Positions 36,295 to 50,546 are shown, counted from the first letter of the stretch. The stretch: 64,000 nt of DNA from Atrichornis clamosus (GCA_013400975.1 WBMZ01006375.1:124001-188000); one strand, 5' to 3'. A program made the numbers and translations. The notes: a model not told the origin generated them from the letters alone.

Positions 36295-36690
36295 GTGAGA
36301 ATTTTTTGTCCTACTATACATATTATATTTTTCTTAATGGACTCCAACAGACAGACTGTCAGTCATTTATATCTTTGTATTTTGGACATAGCTGCATTTT
36401 TGTGCATAAATCAGGTGCTAAGGACTTTCTTGAGAAGGTTTTTGAAAAGTCAGTGATGACTCCTGTGAGAGTGGTACAGCCCTTCATGTGGAGGATATTC
36501 CACCTTTGTTTACTGTTATTAGCAGAGCCAGTGACCGTAGCTCTGACTACATTACTTTGCCAGGCTTACTGCTACACAAATGCCCAATTCTTAATATCAG
36601 AAGTAGAAATCAACACAGAGAAGAAAATTCTTAATTCTTACTGTGCAGCTGAAGGCCTTTGTGTAATGGAGTAGCTTGTTCTATATCCAG

Positions 36691-36705
36691 TATAAGATGG
36701 CTGAG
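36691..36705 (+). other. Microexon-like segment (15 nt)
   Basis: A pyrimidine-rich 'cttgttctatatccag' is followed by 15 bases (TAT AAG ATG GCT GAG) and the donor 'gtaagc'. It is open and phase-neutral, and it includes an ATG with A at -3 and G at +4. A 15-nt exon is unusual, and this could equally be a coincidental pairing of splice-like sites. Confidence 0.12.
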
Positions 36706-38691
36706 GTAAGCAGAAACACACTGGTGCCACGGGTGTGCTGCTAGGCTCATCAAGCGACTGCTACACTTCCGAAATGACCACTATAACTGCTAAATACAAG
36801 CTGATGGTAACTCTGTACAGCTTTCTCGCCTTCACTGGAGAGACAACCAAAACAAGTGCAGAGGGAGAGCAAAGCCTGAAAGGATGAGATGGATGTTGAA
36901 CGGAGCACTAGAGTGTGTCGTGGTGTTCAGCAAAATGGGAATGTGCCTGGGAATGGCAAATGTCTACAAACGAAGCAGTTTGAACTCCTGTACAGACAAA
37001 ACGCAGTTGCAGCATTTTAGAAGCATATTTACATATAAAGAGCTTTTCTCAGTTGTTTTAAGAAATCTAGAAACATTTTCTGTATCTTTTCCCTGCTCCC
37101 ATCTTTCATCTGCAGTTCTTTTTTTCTGAGGTTTTTCTGTGCTCAGAGGAAAAAAATGCAATGGTTGGGGGTTTATTTTATAGCCTTTTTTATTATTTTA
37201 GCCATATAAATGTGTTATGCTGCTGTTCCTAAGGAAATGTGATATGTCACTAAACAACAGTTTGGGGTTTTCCATATGGCACTACAAGATACCTGTTTAT
37301 AAAGGTGAATAACATAAGAGGGTCTTTTGATGATAGAGTTTTGTTCTGGTTGAAGGTAGAAACTAATGCTAACACAGTTCTGTGTTGGCTTTAGCTGCCT
37401 CTTGTCCCTGACAAATTGAGCTATTAAGTCACAAATCAGAGTTTGGAGCTCTGAATTGTGCTTTAAGCTGTTGAGGACTCTTGTGTTCTGTTTCCTATGA
37501 GTTTGGCTCGGTGCTGTGAAGAGAGAGCAGCACGTGTGCACACCTGTGCATGTGCCAGAGCAGTCTAGGAAATAAATGATTTGAAATGTCTTTGGATTAA
37601 AGGCCATTGAAGAATTTGTGCTACCAGTGTTGCCAGAGCCAGGTGTTTGTTTAGTGTGGGGTTTATTTAGTTCTTTGTGAATGGTTACGAAGAACAGCTG
37701 TGAAACCAAATTGGTGCAAGAGGTGATGACTTTTTGCAGGTCCCTGGTGTCAAGGCCCTTTGAATTTCTCACGTGGTAGTTTGTGTGTAGTGTCATTTCT
37801 TCAAACAACATAACTTACGTAGGAGTTCACATTTTAACCAATCTTGGACAATTTTGAAGGCAACTTAATGGTACTGAAGGAAGTAATCACAATGTGGTAC
37901 ATTATAGCACTGTACAAATGTGGAAACCAAAAGAAAGTCTTTATTTCTTTTTGTTGGTAGAAAGAAGTTAAAAAGGTATCCCAGTTATTTCCAGGACTGT
38001 TTTATGTTAGAGTATGTTGTTTCAAACCTGTCTTCTTATGCATGAGAACAATTCCTTCTGAAATTGTTTCACCATTGCCTTAGAAGCAAGTTGTATCCAT
38101 CTAGTTCTGCTTTTAAGTGCAAGTCAGTTTTACAGTAAATGTCATCCCATTTCAGCCCATTACACTGTGTTCAGAGGGCAGTGTCTGTTTTCTCTTTGGC
38201 CAACCTGCTGTATATTTTCATGCTGAAATTATGCCACTGTTTCTGTTAGGAATAAATAGTGTTAGTACAAAGCAAATTCAATGCTACATGAATGCTACTG
38301 AGACCTACTGAAAAGCTTGTCAGAACTCAAAGTCAGGCCTGCTTCCTTGCCTCTGAAAATGCTGTAGCAGATTGTTGACCACCATGTGCTACTGCTGCAA
38401 GCTGACTCACAGTTCCAGTAAAGGGCTGGGGGCTTACTCTGGAGCCCATTTTGCTGAATAGACGTGATTTCAGTTCAACATTATTACCATGTGTGCAGGA
38501 TTTAGAAGGAATGCTGGTCTTGTGTTCACACCTGTGGTGGATTAAGGTTGCAGTATGGGCAAACCATCCTCTCAGCGTTTTTGGTGGAGAAACCGGCTGC
38601 AGACGTGAAATGATCAGAAGTTATGTGGCCTTCAGCTAATTCTTTATAGGTATATGCCTCAGCTGAAAGAAAAAAGAAAGATTTGCTTTAG

Positions 38692-38759
38692 TCTTTCATA
38701 TTGAAAATCTCTTAAACACCTTTGCAAGAGGTTGTGGAGCAGGCTCAGGAGACACACAG
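38692..38759 (+). other. Exon-like segment (68 nt)
   Basis: The segment is preceded by 'gatttgctttag' and ends in 'cacacag|gtaagg', a strong donor. One frame is open throughout (22 codons after two leading bases). The acceptor pyrimidine tract is interrupted by purines. No protein family is recognised. Confidence 0.12.
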
Positions 38760-41320
38760 GTAAGGTGGTGTGCAGGGATGACCCTCAGCTCCCACTCCAA
38801 GTGCAAACTTACTAAATACTGTCAACAAATTTATTGGTGCAGAGATCTTCACTCCCCTCAATGAGTGAAAGATGGGACAGAAATGAAAGCTAGTTGAGGA
38901 TCCTGCAGTTAAAGACATCTGAATGAAAGCCAAATCATGCTGTGCATTTCTTGTAATGCTGTAAACAATCTGAATGTGATGTTATCACCACTTGTTTCAG
39001 GCAGTGTTATTTTGTGCGTGATGAAAATATTTTGGAGGACTCTCATTAAGGAATAAGAGGCATGCTGAGTTTACAAGGCAAGTGTATCAAATGGATAAAC
39101 TGTGAGGACACCCGGGTTATTGTTGGATGAAATAGATTACTTTGCAAGCTTTGGACGTTTTTTCATGAAAATTGTTCCTGTTGAGTGTGAGTGGAAGTGT
39201 GTTGGAACATGTGGTTGAAGGTCTTTGATATGGTTTCAAGTTATGCTGCAGCCAGTCTTCAGAAGAGCAGAGCATGCCAGCTGAACTGTAATGCTTGATT
39301 TCAGATGTAGTGCCTTTTTTATTTTTTATTTCTTTTTGGCCATGAAAAAGCTCGACACTGTTTTAACAAAGCACCTTCTCCATAACGGATTTGATTGGTG
39401 CAGTCTTGGAAATACGGAGTGAGGGCAAGCAAAAGAAGTACCACCAAGGACTACTGACTGTCCTTGTGTCTGTACCCTGAGTACAAGTCATTCAACTCCA
39501 GTGAGAGGCACCATCAGTTTCTGCAAGCTGGGAAACAAGACAACCTGACTTACAGTGTATTAGTTCAAGTGGGCTGCTGTCATGAGCATAGTTCAAACAC
39601 TCTTAAGGATATGAGCAACCACTCTGATTTTTCAAAATTTTTTTTAACTGCCTCTGATTGTTTACAAAATTAAACCAAATAGTTACATAATTAGGTAATG
39701 AAGACACACACTTGTCCCTTTATTAAATCATAAATATCCCAGTAAATTGCTTTACGTAAGTAGATGGTTACAGTCACCTTGAGTATGAAAATGCGTTTTG
39801 CTTGATATTTGGTGTTTTTCCCAGTCACTCTTTCTATCATGTACCTTCTTTGAAAAAGAGGAGAGCATACTGCCTATGCACATAATGTGTTTGGCAACCT
39901 GCTCCGGTTTACCAATCCAGTAACTTAATGGAAAGTCAGTGAAAGACTCGTTAAAATAACGCTGAGTGACCTTTGAGAGTTGGCACATTCTTCTTTTTAT
40001 ACTTATCTTGGTAAGGTATTCATAGATGGCACAGATTTATCTAAAATGTATAGCTATGCATATATTTAATTCCTCAGATATTGGTGTTGAATATTTTGAA
40101 TAGCTGAAAATTTTTGTGAAACCCAGAGGTTTAATTCATTTTTTTTATTGGGGGGTGGGAAAGGGTAAACATATAAAATAACCCGTTTGGGTTTATTTTC
40201 CTAAAGCATTATTGCAAAATTTTCTGGTAATAGTCTGCAAGTAAGGTAAATGTTCTGAATTTTTATGGCAGCCGTTTTGTGATACAAATGTATATCAATG
40301 TGTGTGTGTGTTAAATACAGTTACTGTGCTTGTGCAATAACCACTGGCTTTAGGGAGCTGCTGTTTGTCTTCCCAGAAAACATGAAAGGAGAAAGAGGAG
40401 TTCATAAAGCATTGTTGTTTTCTTTTGATACAGCTTGCTCCAGGGAGCAGAGAGGAATGTGGAAAACAGGTGTCTCACAGATTTCAGCAGACATTCTCGT
40501 TATATTCTTTGGGCTCAACAGATGAGTTCCAGATATCCATAAAGCTCAAATCTGCTCGTCTGTGATCTAGCTCAGAAAGGCCATTGCACTGAATATCCTA
40601 TGCAGGTTGAATCTGAACATAACAATATGAGAAGATGTTTAGAAATACTGGTTTTCTTCTTGCACTGGAAGGGTTAAATATTCCAGTCCTGAGTAGTTCC
40701 TTATTTAAAGTCTTTTGCAGGTTTTTTGTGCATGATATGGTGGTAATGGGAAGCTGGACTCCTTGGAAAGAAATAGAGGGTTTCTCTGAGAATTGCTTTC
40801 TATATGGACCTTAGAGTTCCTTCAGTCTGTTTATTATACCACAGAGTGAACTGAATCTATAGAAGGCACACAGTCCACATGCATCGTAGAGAGAAAGAGG
40901 GGACTGGAAGTAAATCAGCAGCCGCAGTGTCAGTTCATTGACAGCACGTCAGTAACACGTGTGGTGTGAGTTTTGATTTGGGTTGAAAAAATTGGTTTCA
41001 TTCCTCAGATAGGAGACCAAAATTTGTGTCTCCAGTCCAAACTGAGCAATATATAGTACAATTGTTCTTGAGTTTTTGGTGTTTTTACTGCAAGTGTGGA
41101 ATGTTGTTCCAGCACAGGTGCAGTCTTGGCCGAGCACTGTATAAAAATGAACCATATACACAGCCCCTGTGGATATCCTGACTCACAGGGCACGGAGCCT
41201 CCTTCCGGCAGTTCACTTCCAGTAGAAGTGTGGCCCTTGGGGGCTGCACTTCGGAGCACTGTGAGCTGCTGATTGCCAGTCTGTGCAGGAGGGATCTGTT
41301 TTGTGCTTCCAGTCTGCCCT

Positions 41321-41377
41321 GATGCCATTTCCTTGTGGCATTTCCTGATGCCATTTCCTGGTTCCCCATTTCCTGGT
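41321..41377. repeat. Short tandem repeat of a CATTTCCT-containing unit
   Basis: 'catttcct' occurs four times in under 60 bases, in units such as 'gatgccatttcct' and 'ccccatttcctg'. It looks like local slippage within a moderately GC-rich patch. Confidence 0.75.
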
Positions 41378-44300
41378 GTACGCCCATTACTGAGGGGGTC
41401 ATGAGCACACTCCTCGAGCCTCTAAGGAGCTGCCACACTTCTCAGAAATTGTACTACTGCAAGTTGCTATCAAAACACCAGAGTTCAGAAGAGGCTATTG
41501 AATAACACGCTGCCACGTGTAATGGAAAAAAACAACAAATCACTGCTGTGCAAATCCCATATATCTCCAGTATTTGATTTTGTACAAAATTATAACGTAT
41601 TTTCAGTTTGGTTAGTTGAGAGTTTATTGGGCTGCACTTCTGGTTAGTCTGATGTTTCACTCCAAAAGTAAGTGCTCCCCACATCGCTAATTTTGGGCTA
41701 TGCATTTAATGATTAAATATTTATTTAATAATATTGTTACATGTTCCATGAATTGCTTTTGGGAGAAAGTGTTTGTGGGTGTGAGAAGTATGTGGGTGCT
41801 TCTGTGTATGAGGTCAAGATTGCTACTGAGATTACTTACATCAATTGCATATGGATGTCGTGCATGCAAAGCTAAAACGTGGGGGTGTGTGACAGTTAAA
41901 AATCTGTCTGCTTTCAGAACCTCATAACTGCATTCAGCAAAAACCACTGGTTTCTGCTCCTCTGGGCAGTGTGGAAATTGCACCTGAGATTAGTTTTCTA
42001 TGGGGTTTTTTTCTTTCTTTGGAACTTAGATTGACTCCAAAGTTTTAATGTACCCCAAGACAGCCATAGTTTTGTTCATACAATACCTAAAAGTTTGCGT
42101 GGTTCTGTAAATCAGCTCAAAATCATTAAAGGCTTGATCCAGTTCAGGCTGGTGAATGTCTGGGATGTCAGCTTTATCATGATGCTTGCAACCAAGGAAA
42201 GTAGCATGGTTACAGATGTGATAGTCCCACTAAATTCCGGGTGTGAGTTCCTTTAGATGGATTGCTACTCTCTGTGTGGTGCACAGCTTTGTCCTGTACG
42301 TAGTGTGTTTGATTCTCATCAGACCTCATCGAAGGGGGAGCTTTGAAGCTTGCTGTAGTTACAGAACCTGAGTACAACAGATTGGTTCATATTAAAAAAT
42401 ACATTTTTGTCACTTGAAACTGAAATACTGCAGAGGCACCAGCAGATCTCAACACATTGCCACCAAGCTGCCAGCTCAACACTCACAGTCAAGGAAATGA
42501 ATGGTTAATGGCCTTTAATATTTTACCTGATCTCCTTTTTTCCTGCTAGGTACTTCAAACATAATTTTATTTTTATTCATTATTAGTGAGCACCTGGTGT
42601 AAATTTTACAGAGAAGTTGTTGTAGCTGGTTGTAACTCATCCAATTTTGTAGAGTACGGAATTTTGTGACTTTGCTTTATGGAGACTAAAGAAACCCAAG
42701 TGAAAAGGCTGAAGTTGTGCCATACTTAAGATTATTGGTTTTATGTTGAATGTGCCAGACCTGCAGTGTGTTCTGAGCGTGGTTGAGAGCACCTAACCTT
42801 TAGAGCTGAAACTGGTGGCCAGGGTTATGGTATGATGACCTTTTGGTCTAAAGTGGGTCAGAGATGTTGGTTCTGGGTGATTTAATTTGGGGTTGTTATT
42901 CTTTGCAGTGTTTATTGGTGTGGGTTTCAGATTTTTTAAATGGCAAGAGTAATTTTGGGGATCACTTTCACTCCCCACTTCAGTTACTGTGTTAGTAATG
43001 TGAAAATATGAGCAGCAAGCACTCACATTATAAATGAGCTTGTTGCCAAGATGGTTGTAGAGATTTATATCTGTCCTTGTTGCAGATGTATGGAAATAAA
43101 AACTTGCCTTAATCATCAGCAGTTACTATAACGAAAGAGCCCCATTGTCGTGCAAATCTTACATGTTTCTCAGATGTAAGCTCAAATGATTTTGTTATTA
43201 GATATGTTGTCTGTTCAGATTATCATTTGCTTATGCCTTTTTGAGGTTTTTAGTCTTCTCTACCATTTTTTGGATTTCGTTGTGCTTAGAATTTTTAAAC
43301 CCATAGATTATCCAGTGCTCATCAACCCTTGTTACTCTGCTGCAAGTCTCTGCTTAGCCCTCCCCCTGCCCCAAGCAGAGGTGGGGGGAAAACCCCCATT
43401 TTTGTTCTCGTGATTAGTTTCAGGCTTATGGATAAATATGTGCAGTGAAAAAAAATGAGTAAGAGGTCGCTGATGATGCAGCTTTTCTCAGTTCCCTGAA
43501 TACAGTAAGCTGTAGAAGTAAAAACACTCACACTAGTATAACTGCCTCTGTGCTACAGTTTTTGCTGGTATAGTATCGTTGATAAACAAAAAGGGGGAAA
43601 AAAATATCACACCTATAACCAGCAGTGCTATATGGGCAAAAGCTGCTCAAGTAAGGCTGGACTCATTCGGGAATAGGTGTAGTAGAAATCTTGCAGTATT
43701 AGTCATACTTCAGCTCTTTCAACCTAAATTGAATAACATGAAAGTAACAGTGTATTTCCCCTTACTCATGGTGTAAATCTCGATGGAACAGCTTATGAGA
43801 ATTTTACATCATATACACAGAGCACTTTGGTCAAATCAAAACATAAATCCTTTTCCTCATTTCCGAACTAATCTTCACCATGGGATAGCTATGATTTCTT
43901 CAGCTCTCTTGCAAACCTCTTTCAGTTTAGATCTGTTTGTCTTTTCCTGCTGCCTTTAAAGGGAAAGCAGAGGCTTGCCCATGAACTCTATAACCCCTGA
44001 CTATTTGCTTGTCCTGGTGCATGCTTTCCACAGGGTGCTAATGGCCCTTCCTGTATGGCTTTGCTGCTGCACAGCTCAGGGTAGCTGTGGGTGACAGTTT
44101 TTAGGAGAGAGCCTTATAGTAATTAAATCTGTGGGAATTTTGTTTTGCGGTTGTGGGAAGAAAACGTTTGGAAGGGATGAGTGTTTCAAACCTGTCATAA
44201 TTCATTATTTTCCCCCCTTATCTGTTCTGTTGTCATTGCAAACCAATTCATAAAAGATACGAACTCAGATTCTGACAAAGAACAGACCCCATCTAGATTT

Positions 44301-45323
44301 TCTGAAGTGCTTTGCAGTCAGGAGGTGGCACAGGCACAATCCTGGTTATATTTTCAACAGTACATGAGTAGATCACATTAAAGTTCTTACTTCTAAAATG
44401 TGGTCTTCTACTTGAAGCCAAGAATTAGGACATTTAAAGTCATTACAGACTGAAGGCAAATACTGTTCTAAAATGATTTTTCTGACATTGACAAATTGTT
44501 GCCTAACTACTTAACCAAAAATTTCTGGTTTATTTCAGCTGAGTTCTCACTTGCCCATACATGACTGTAGTGAAAAGGGTCGTCTTCTGTATTCTGAGCC
44601 TGCCTGGTTCCTGCAATACACTTTGTAATTGTAGGGAAAAAAACCAAACAAACCTCCACCCTATCTGGTCAGCTTTTCAGCCATAAACAGTTCAAATAAA
44701 CTTTTACTTTATAGTGTGTACAGTATACTAAGATATATAATTCATGAGTGACAGTCATGCTCTCTCTAAAGTCGTCAATCTATAGCTACATGGGAATTTT
44801 AACTGCAGCAGAAATGAGGTTTAAGCAATCTTATTTTAGCATGCCAAATGAATAAAATTAAGTGTGGCCAAGTTAAATATCAGTTTTTCAGGGTGCTTGC
44901 TTTTAGCACATTATGACATGATGCAGATGCAGCTCATTAGTCTTTCCAGTGTTGCAGAGTCCTGCAATCAGTTGTGCAGCCCTGCAGAACAGCACTGAAC
45001 TCTTAAGTATTATTTTATTTGTGTTGGAAGACACTTTCGGGATGCAGGGCAAAGAACCCTTCATTTTTTCCCCATTACTCGTTCGTGATTAGATGCCAGT
45101 ATCACTGTGCTAGATATCTGGTAGAAACAGCTAAGCTTGCACCAAGGGGTTTCTCATAAAGCTGTTTATCTGACCATGTTGTTATGAGTTTCATTATGAC
45201 ATTTGGTTTGTGGTTTTAGGGTCTCGTACCAAACAGCAAGTGAAGGAGCTTTGCATAATTTTTCTGTATTCCGATTCAGTACCTGCTAAATCTGTTGTCA
45301 CTCTTAGACATTTCTTCAAAGGC

Positions 45324-45338
45324 AAAAAAAAAAAAAAA
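45324..45338. repeat. Poly-A tract (15 A) followed by CCCC
   Basis: This is among the longest homopolymers in the window. No retroelement or processed-gene body was recognised upstream, and no target-site duplication was noticed, so I do not call a retroposed copy. Confidence 0.8.
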
Positions 45339-45898
45339 CCCCAAATAAAAATAGCACTAGAAAAAATAGAAGTTAATATTCTGCACAATTAATTTGTGCA
45401 ACAAACATTTTAAACTCAATTTATAATGCTGCTTTGTTTGGGTTTTTTCCAAAGGGATGCCTGTCCTAGTAATCTGACTAGCTAGAGTTGGAAGAATCTT
45501 GTGCTTGCGCCTGTTTGGGGACATTCTGGCATTTCAGTGGAAGCAGAGAGAAGTGTAAACCTAAACCCCTCATTTAAGTGCAGTTTGCATAGGGGAGATG
45601 GTGCTAAAACTCTAATCACTGGTTGCTTGGGATAGAATGGAGATTAAATGGTGGCAACACACAAAAGCTCAGAGAAATCAGAAGGCTTGTGTAGGAAACA
45701 GAAATGCTTCTGGTTTTTCCCACTTTCAGTTAATCCTCAGGATCCCAGCTCTGCCATTGTTAGGGTAATGGTTGGAAGAAGCTTTCTGATATTCCCCTCA
45801 GACTCGCCCTGCCCAGGGGCCACTGGAGCTGCCTCAGGTGTCGCAAAAATCGGTTTGTGCATTTCCAGAACCCTCCTGGGCCTCCTCTTAATCCTTAC

Positions 45899-45936
45899 CA
45901 TACCACCCGGAGGTTTTGTGAGGCAATGATCTAACA
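45899..45936 (-). other. Microexon-like segment on the minus strand (38 nt)
   Basis: On the minus strand a T-rich tract ending 'ttttcttctag' precedes 38 bases, then the donor 'atg|gtaagg'. Both splice signals are good. The segment is open in the frame reading LDHCLTKPPGGM. It overlaps a roughly 200-bp interval (45737-45961) that is open on both strands. No gene match was recognised, so it may be a pseudo-exon. Confidence 0.12.
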
Positions 45937-45969
45937 CTAGAAGAAAATAAAATAGTCTCATTTAGCAGT

Positions 45970-48900
45970 TTGCCTCTTCCCACACGTGAAGTCAATAGAA
46001 AAGCAAGATTTAAATCCCTCCAGCTTTTCAAACACACTCCACCTTTGCTTTGCTACTGCCTGTCCCCACACTGTCTCACAGAAAGAATTTCACCTGCATT
46101 CTTCCTCAGGTAATAAAGTCAACAGTAGTTGAAATGCCTTAAAATATTTCCTCAGAACATACAGTGTTTTACAAAAGCTGTTTCTGACTGGTAATTTTGC
46201 TTCCATCTAATGTATTCTGATTTTTTTTTTTTGTGTGTATCAAGACAAAGCTTGTGGTGTGGTAAGCACTAGAGACATATAAAAAAGGAAGCTTCTGCTT
46301 TATAGAAATCACTATTAAATATGTGAGACAGCTTGGAAAAGACAGTAATTTTGTCCCAGCTTGAGGGAAGGGAAGTAGCAGGAAAAGGTGCTTGTATTCA
46401 GATGCTGACTAGTCCTAAGGGGGTGGTGATAACTCTGTGATGATTGCATTGATGTTCATGTGTTTTATCCATTGAATCATACTTGAAAAATAACTATCTG
46501 GTTGATACTCGATTAATTGCAGCCTGTTTTAGGGTTGATAAAACGTGCTTTGAATGGCAGCTGACTTATGCACATATGGGGAAAATCAATTTTCTGTGCG
46601 GTGGCTTTGGGGTTTTGATTTAGGTTTTTGGTTTGGATTTAATCTTTTTCACATTAATAGTAATTGAACCCAGACTTCTTGTAATAATGGTCATTTAAAT
46701 GTTAGTGAAGGTTTCCCATCCTTTTTGAGACTTGTGGTACTTGGCTCTTTGCTTTTGCTGATGACGATAAAAGCATTAGAGAAGCTGTGACATTTAGCCT
46801 CTTTCTGTAACAAATGAGTATCCTAGCAAATCACAGTAAGCTCACAACACAAGAAAAAATGTTAATGAACTGCCATTAGTGTTATTTAATTCCACTTTTA
46901 GTGTCAAATTGGGTATAACAGAATTTTGGCAGTTTGGCAGTAGTTGTCTGTTTTCAGTCTAAAGCAATTACAAGGAACTCATTTGTACACTTCTGGTTTT
47001 TTCTTCTGCAAAAATGCAGCAATTCTCAAATGTTCTGATCAGCAAATAATTCCACAATTACATTGGAAGTAATTTGTCTTACGGTTTTACAGTATTTCTT
47101 GATGGTAGGAAACAAATCAGGGAGCAGACATATACCTGAAAATGTGTAAGAGTGGGCCATCTGATTTTAGTTCTGAAAGTCTTTATTTCTATTTTAAGTT
47201 TACTTGTGGAGCTGAAAGAAGTCTTTGTGTCAATTCTCATTTTACTGGAACATGTTTTTCACTCTGCTTGTCACAGTGAAAACTGAAAGTTAACGTTTCT
47301 TTTCAAAGATGGAACTGTTACAAAGGCTGTGACTGGGGTCTGTTGACTGAGATGAATTAAAGGATCTAACCCATCAATTCAGTGCTCACACCAGTGCCTA
47401 GGAATATTTTTGATTGTGAGGATGACAAGCCAAGGGTCTGAGTTAAGGTAGAACTGAGATGCTCAAAGGTCACATTGGAGTGTAGTCTCAAGTATCCATT
47501 TTTATTAACCTTTGATTCCGTGGAGAGCTTTTGCTGACTGTCTTGTACAATGTTCAAAAACTTTTTAAGGGCAACATGCGGTACTAAAACTGAGATGGCC
47601 ATGTGTTTAAAGTATTAGGGTTTCTAATATATTAAGGATTTTGAAGCTTTAGATTTACATTTTCAGATATTTTTACATAATGAGATAAGAATACGAAACT
47701 TAGTATATGCTAAGGTAGCATAAAAATTTCATTAGCAGCCCTAAACCATATCTGGTTTTCCCACGGTAAGTTACAATGCCAACCTGCTCCATGTCTTGGC
47801 AGCAAGTACCTAAAGGTAGTACCTGAACTGATGAGTTTTTCCTCTATGTCTCCCTGCCAGAGAAGAAGCAGAATTGCTTTTCACCTGTTTCCTGGTGCTC
47901 CTCAGCCTGCCACAAGCTCTTAAGTTTTCTTAAGGCAGAAGCCAAGCTGTAAAAGCTGCTGTGTGTTTTTCATTATGCATATCAGATATATGTGAGTAGA
48001 TAAGTTTTGTTTCTTTCTCTCCATCGTTTTGGCTTGTGATCCCAGACTGCTTTTCAAACAGAGGAACACCAGCAGGAGGTTGATAGGCCTTTTGCTACTG
48101 TAGGACAGACTAGGAACCCAACTCAAACACCTGTACAGGGTGGAGAAATGTGTAAACTCTGTCAAAGCTTGAAATGGGCTTTGCAGTGCCACAGAGACAC
48201 ACAGAATAGCTCTTTTTTCCTTTGTTGTCTGCAAAGCCTAAAATCAGTAATGAATCAGTTGGTATTTGGTAAGCTTCTTTCCTCCCCTATTATTTTTGGG
48301 TATTAATCCTTCTTCGGTTTTCTTTGAATTTTTGGCACTGGTGAAAGTTCTGGTTGGGTGGGTTCAAGTTTTTTGGGGAGGGAGGAGTTTGAATTGTATG
48401 ATAAAGGTATTTTTCTTTGGGCTTAGAAAATGTAACAAGATAAAAATCAGCCTGAGAACAGCACCTCTCCTTCCCCCTATTAAGACTGGTTTTTAATTAT
48501 CCTGACTACACAGATTGGACAATTTTCGAAGCAGGCAGTCTTGCATTCTAGTTTCTGCTTAGATGATGGATTGCATGTTTTCTTTTGTTTGTTTGCTGCC
48601 TGGCACTGTGGATACAAACAGTAATCAGATGAAAACAATTTTAAAACGGAACAATGTCACACATTTAAGGAAGTGTCTGAAAGGGAGGAAAGACAGCCTG
48701 CTTCTGATTCAGTGCAGTCAAGTACCTTCTGAAGTCTCTGTCTGGATGCTGCACAGTAGCCCACTCTGAAGAGGGAGTCTGTCATGGTTACCCCTGCCAG
48801 AACTGTGGGCTGCTGACAAGGAGAACATGTTGCAGTGGCAACTCTGCCATGCAGCAAGGATGAAATATGCTCAGTTCCTGTCCTCACGGTTGGCTTTGTG

Positions 48901-50540
48901 CCTGTGCCTTGGACAGCTTTTCTAAACCTGGGGACGAGTCCTGTTGCTTACTCAGAATTTCTGTTGAAAATTTGTGACTGGTTTCACTGGGGTAAGTAGA
49001 TTGTGGAAGTGGATGAGGATTTCTTTGACCTGTTTGTTCACTAGACTATTGAGAAGTCCCTAAAATTCCAAAGCAATTCAGTATCACGTCGACTTCCAGA
49101 CACACTATTTCTGTGTAGGATCCAGCACACACTGAGAAGGAGGGAAGCTACTCGCCCTTTCCTTCTACCCCCCTCGTTCTTAAGCATTTTGGCTCTAAAT
49201 CCACTCATAACTTATTACTGAAATCGTAACTGCAGGATTCAGCTCTGCATTTGAAAGCCTGGGCTTCATTCTCAAGGTGTTAATGTAAATTAAAAGCTCT
49301 TCCATAAACTGAAAGATTCACAGTCTGAAAAGTCAAGGATGTAAAACTCCTGAATTTGATCTGTATGTGTTTATTTAGTAACTCTTCCTTTAACTGGCTT
49401 CCTAGAAGTATTCTGTATTCTTAATGCAGTTTGACACCTAGAACAGTTACTCTTCTAGTGGAACGACTGACCTGTTACCACAACTGAAATCCCTAAGTTG
49501 ATATATTCAGGATCAAATGTGCTTTTCTTTTGTGTCTGTTTACTTTAGCTAGCTGAGATTGATTAGCTGGCATCTGGAGATGCAGATGGGCGATTGCAGT
49601 TGTAGCTTCTGCACAGCTTTCTTAGGTTTTTTAGCTCATTTGTGTTTTTGTATTATAAATTGAGAATTGTGAGATGGCTTTTAGGGTCAATTAAGCAATA
49701 AGTATAATTCCATCTTCAGCTCTTAAAACTGAGTGTGTAGCTAGTTCCTTGAATTCAGTGGAGCTGTTTGTAATTGTTTTGCATGAATGCTGTAGTAGTT
49801 GAGGCCAGGTAGCCCAGATCTTGCAGAAATGAAATCCCAGAATTTGGGGTTTCTAGCCTAGGCTTGGTTCTGTTTGCATTTGGACTGGCATGACTCCAGT
49901 GAACAAATCAGAATTGTGTAGGAATCAAACAAACTCACCCCCAGCTTTCATCTCAGCTACCTCTAATCTGCACTCTTAATAAGAAGTCAGTCTTTTTGTA
50001 ATGGATGAATGACTCAGTTGTACTAAATCACTGTGGGCTTAAAAATCCACATGCAAAATCTAATTAAATATCTTGTGTCTGATTGTGATTGTACTTATAT
50101 GATGTGGATCTGGCTCCATGGAGATGCATTAACTTATTCTGGTTTTATGAGGCCAGAGACTGCGGCCCATTGTCTGAGAGTGAATGATGGTCAGAGAGAG
50201 AGCCCTTCCACATTCCTGGTTGTTGGTCCTGGCTGAGCTGCTGGTGTGTTGTCTGCTACTGGGGAGTCTGTGATCTGTGGCTCAGTAGCATTGAAAGGGT
50301 TAAATGACTTAACATTCAAGTCTAGAGTGATGCTTCCACTTGCGGTGTAACTGAAGAAAAGATGATTCTGTTTTTTAAAACGTTGCCATCTCTGTGCCAG
50401 GAAAGTATCAGCCAGTTTTCAATAAATTACATCCTTCTCATTGGGGAGCCAGGAGTAAAGCAAGGAGAAAACTCCTCCATGTTAATTCTTTCTTTAGCGT
50501 TTATGTCAAATGAGGTTTAGTGTCAAGATTTGTTAAAATT
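45970..50540. other. AT-rich noncoding DNA
   Basis: No supportable gene or RNA. A T12 run followed by GTGTGT lies at 46221-46238. Open frames are short and unremarkable. Confidence 0.6.
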
Positions 50541-50546
50541 AAAAAC

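Larger units (their letters stand above)
36295..45890. other. Noncoding DNA with a few exon-like segments and a long chance frame
   Basis: Largely AT-rich single-copy DNA. The longest open frame of the window (198 codons, ATG start, 37215-37811 minus) lies here without domain, promoter or splice support. Two plus-strand exon-like segments (36691-36705 and 38692-38759) are listed separately. A run of 15 A followed by C4 lies at 45324-45342. A short TG repeat is at about 40299-40311. Confidence 0.55.

Noticed and set aside
37215..37811. 198-codon open frame on the minus strand, the longest in the window
   Set aside because: It begins with ATG, but the peptide shows no domain, signal peptide or membrane pattern, and no promoter or splice signals were recognised. 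About one frame this long in several such windows is expected by chance.
45210..45392. Possible processed gene copy ending at the poly-A tract
   Set aside because: The lysine run is just the translated A15 tract. No upstream coding body or target-site duplication was found.
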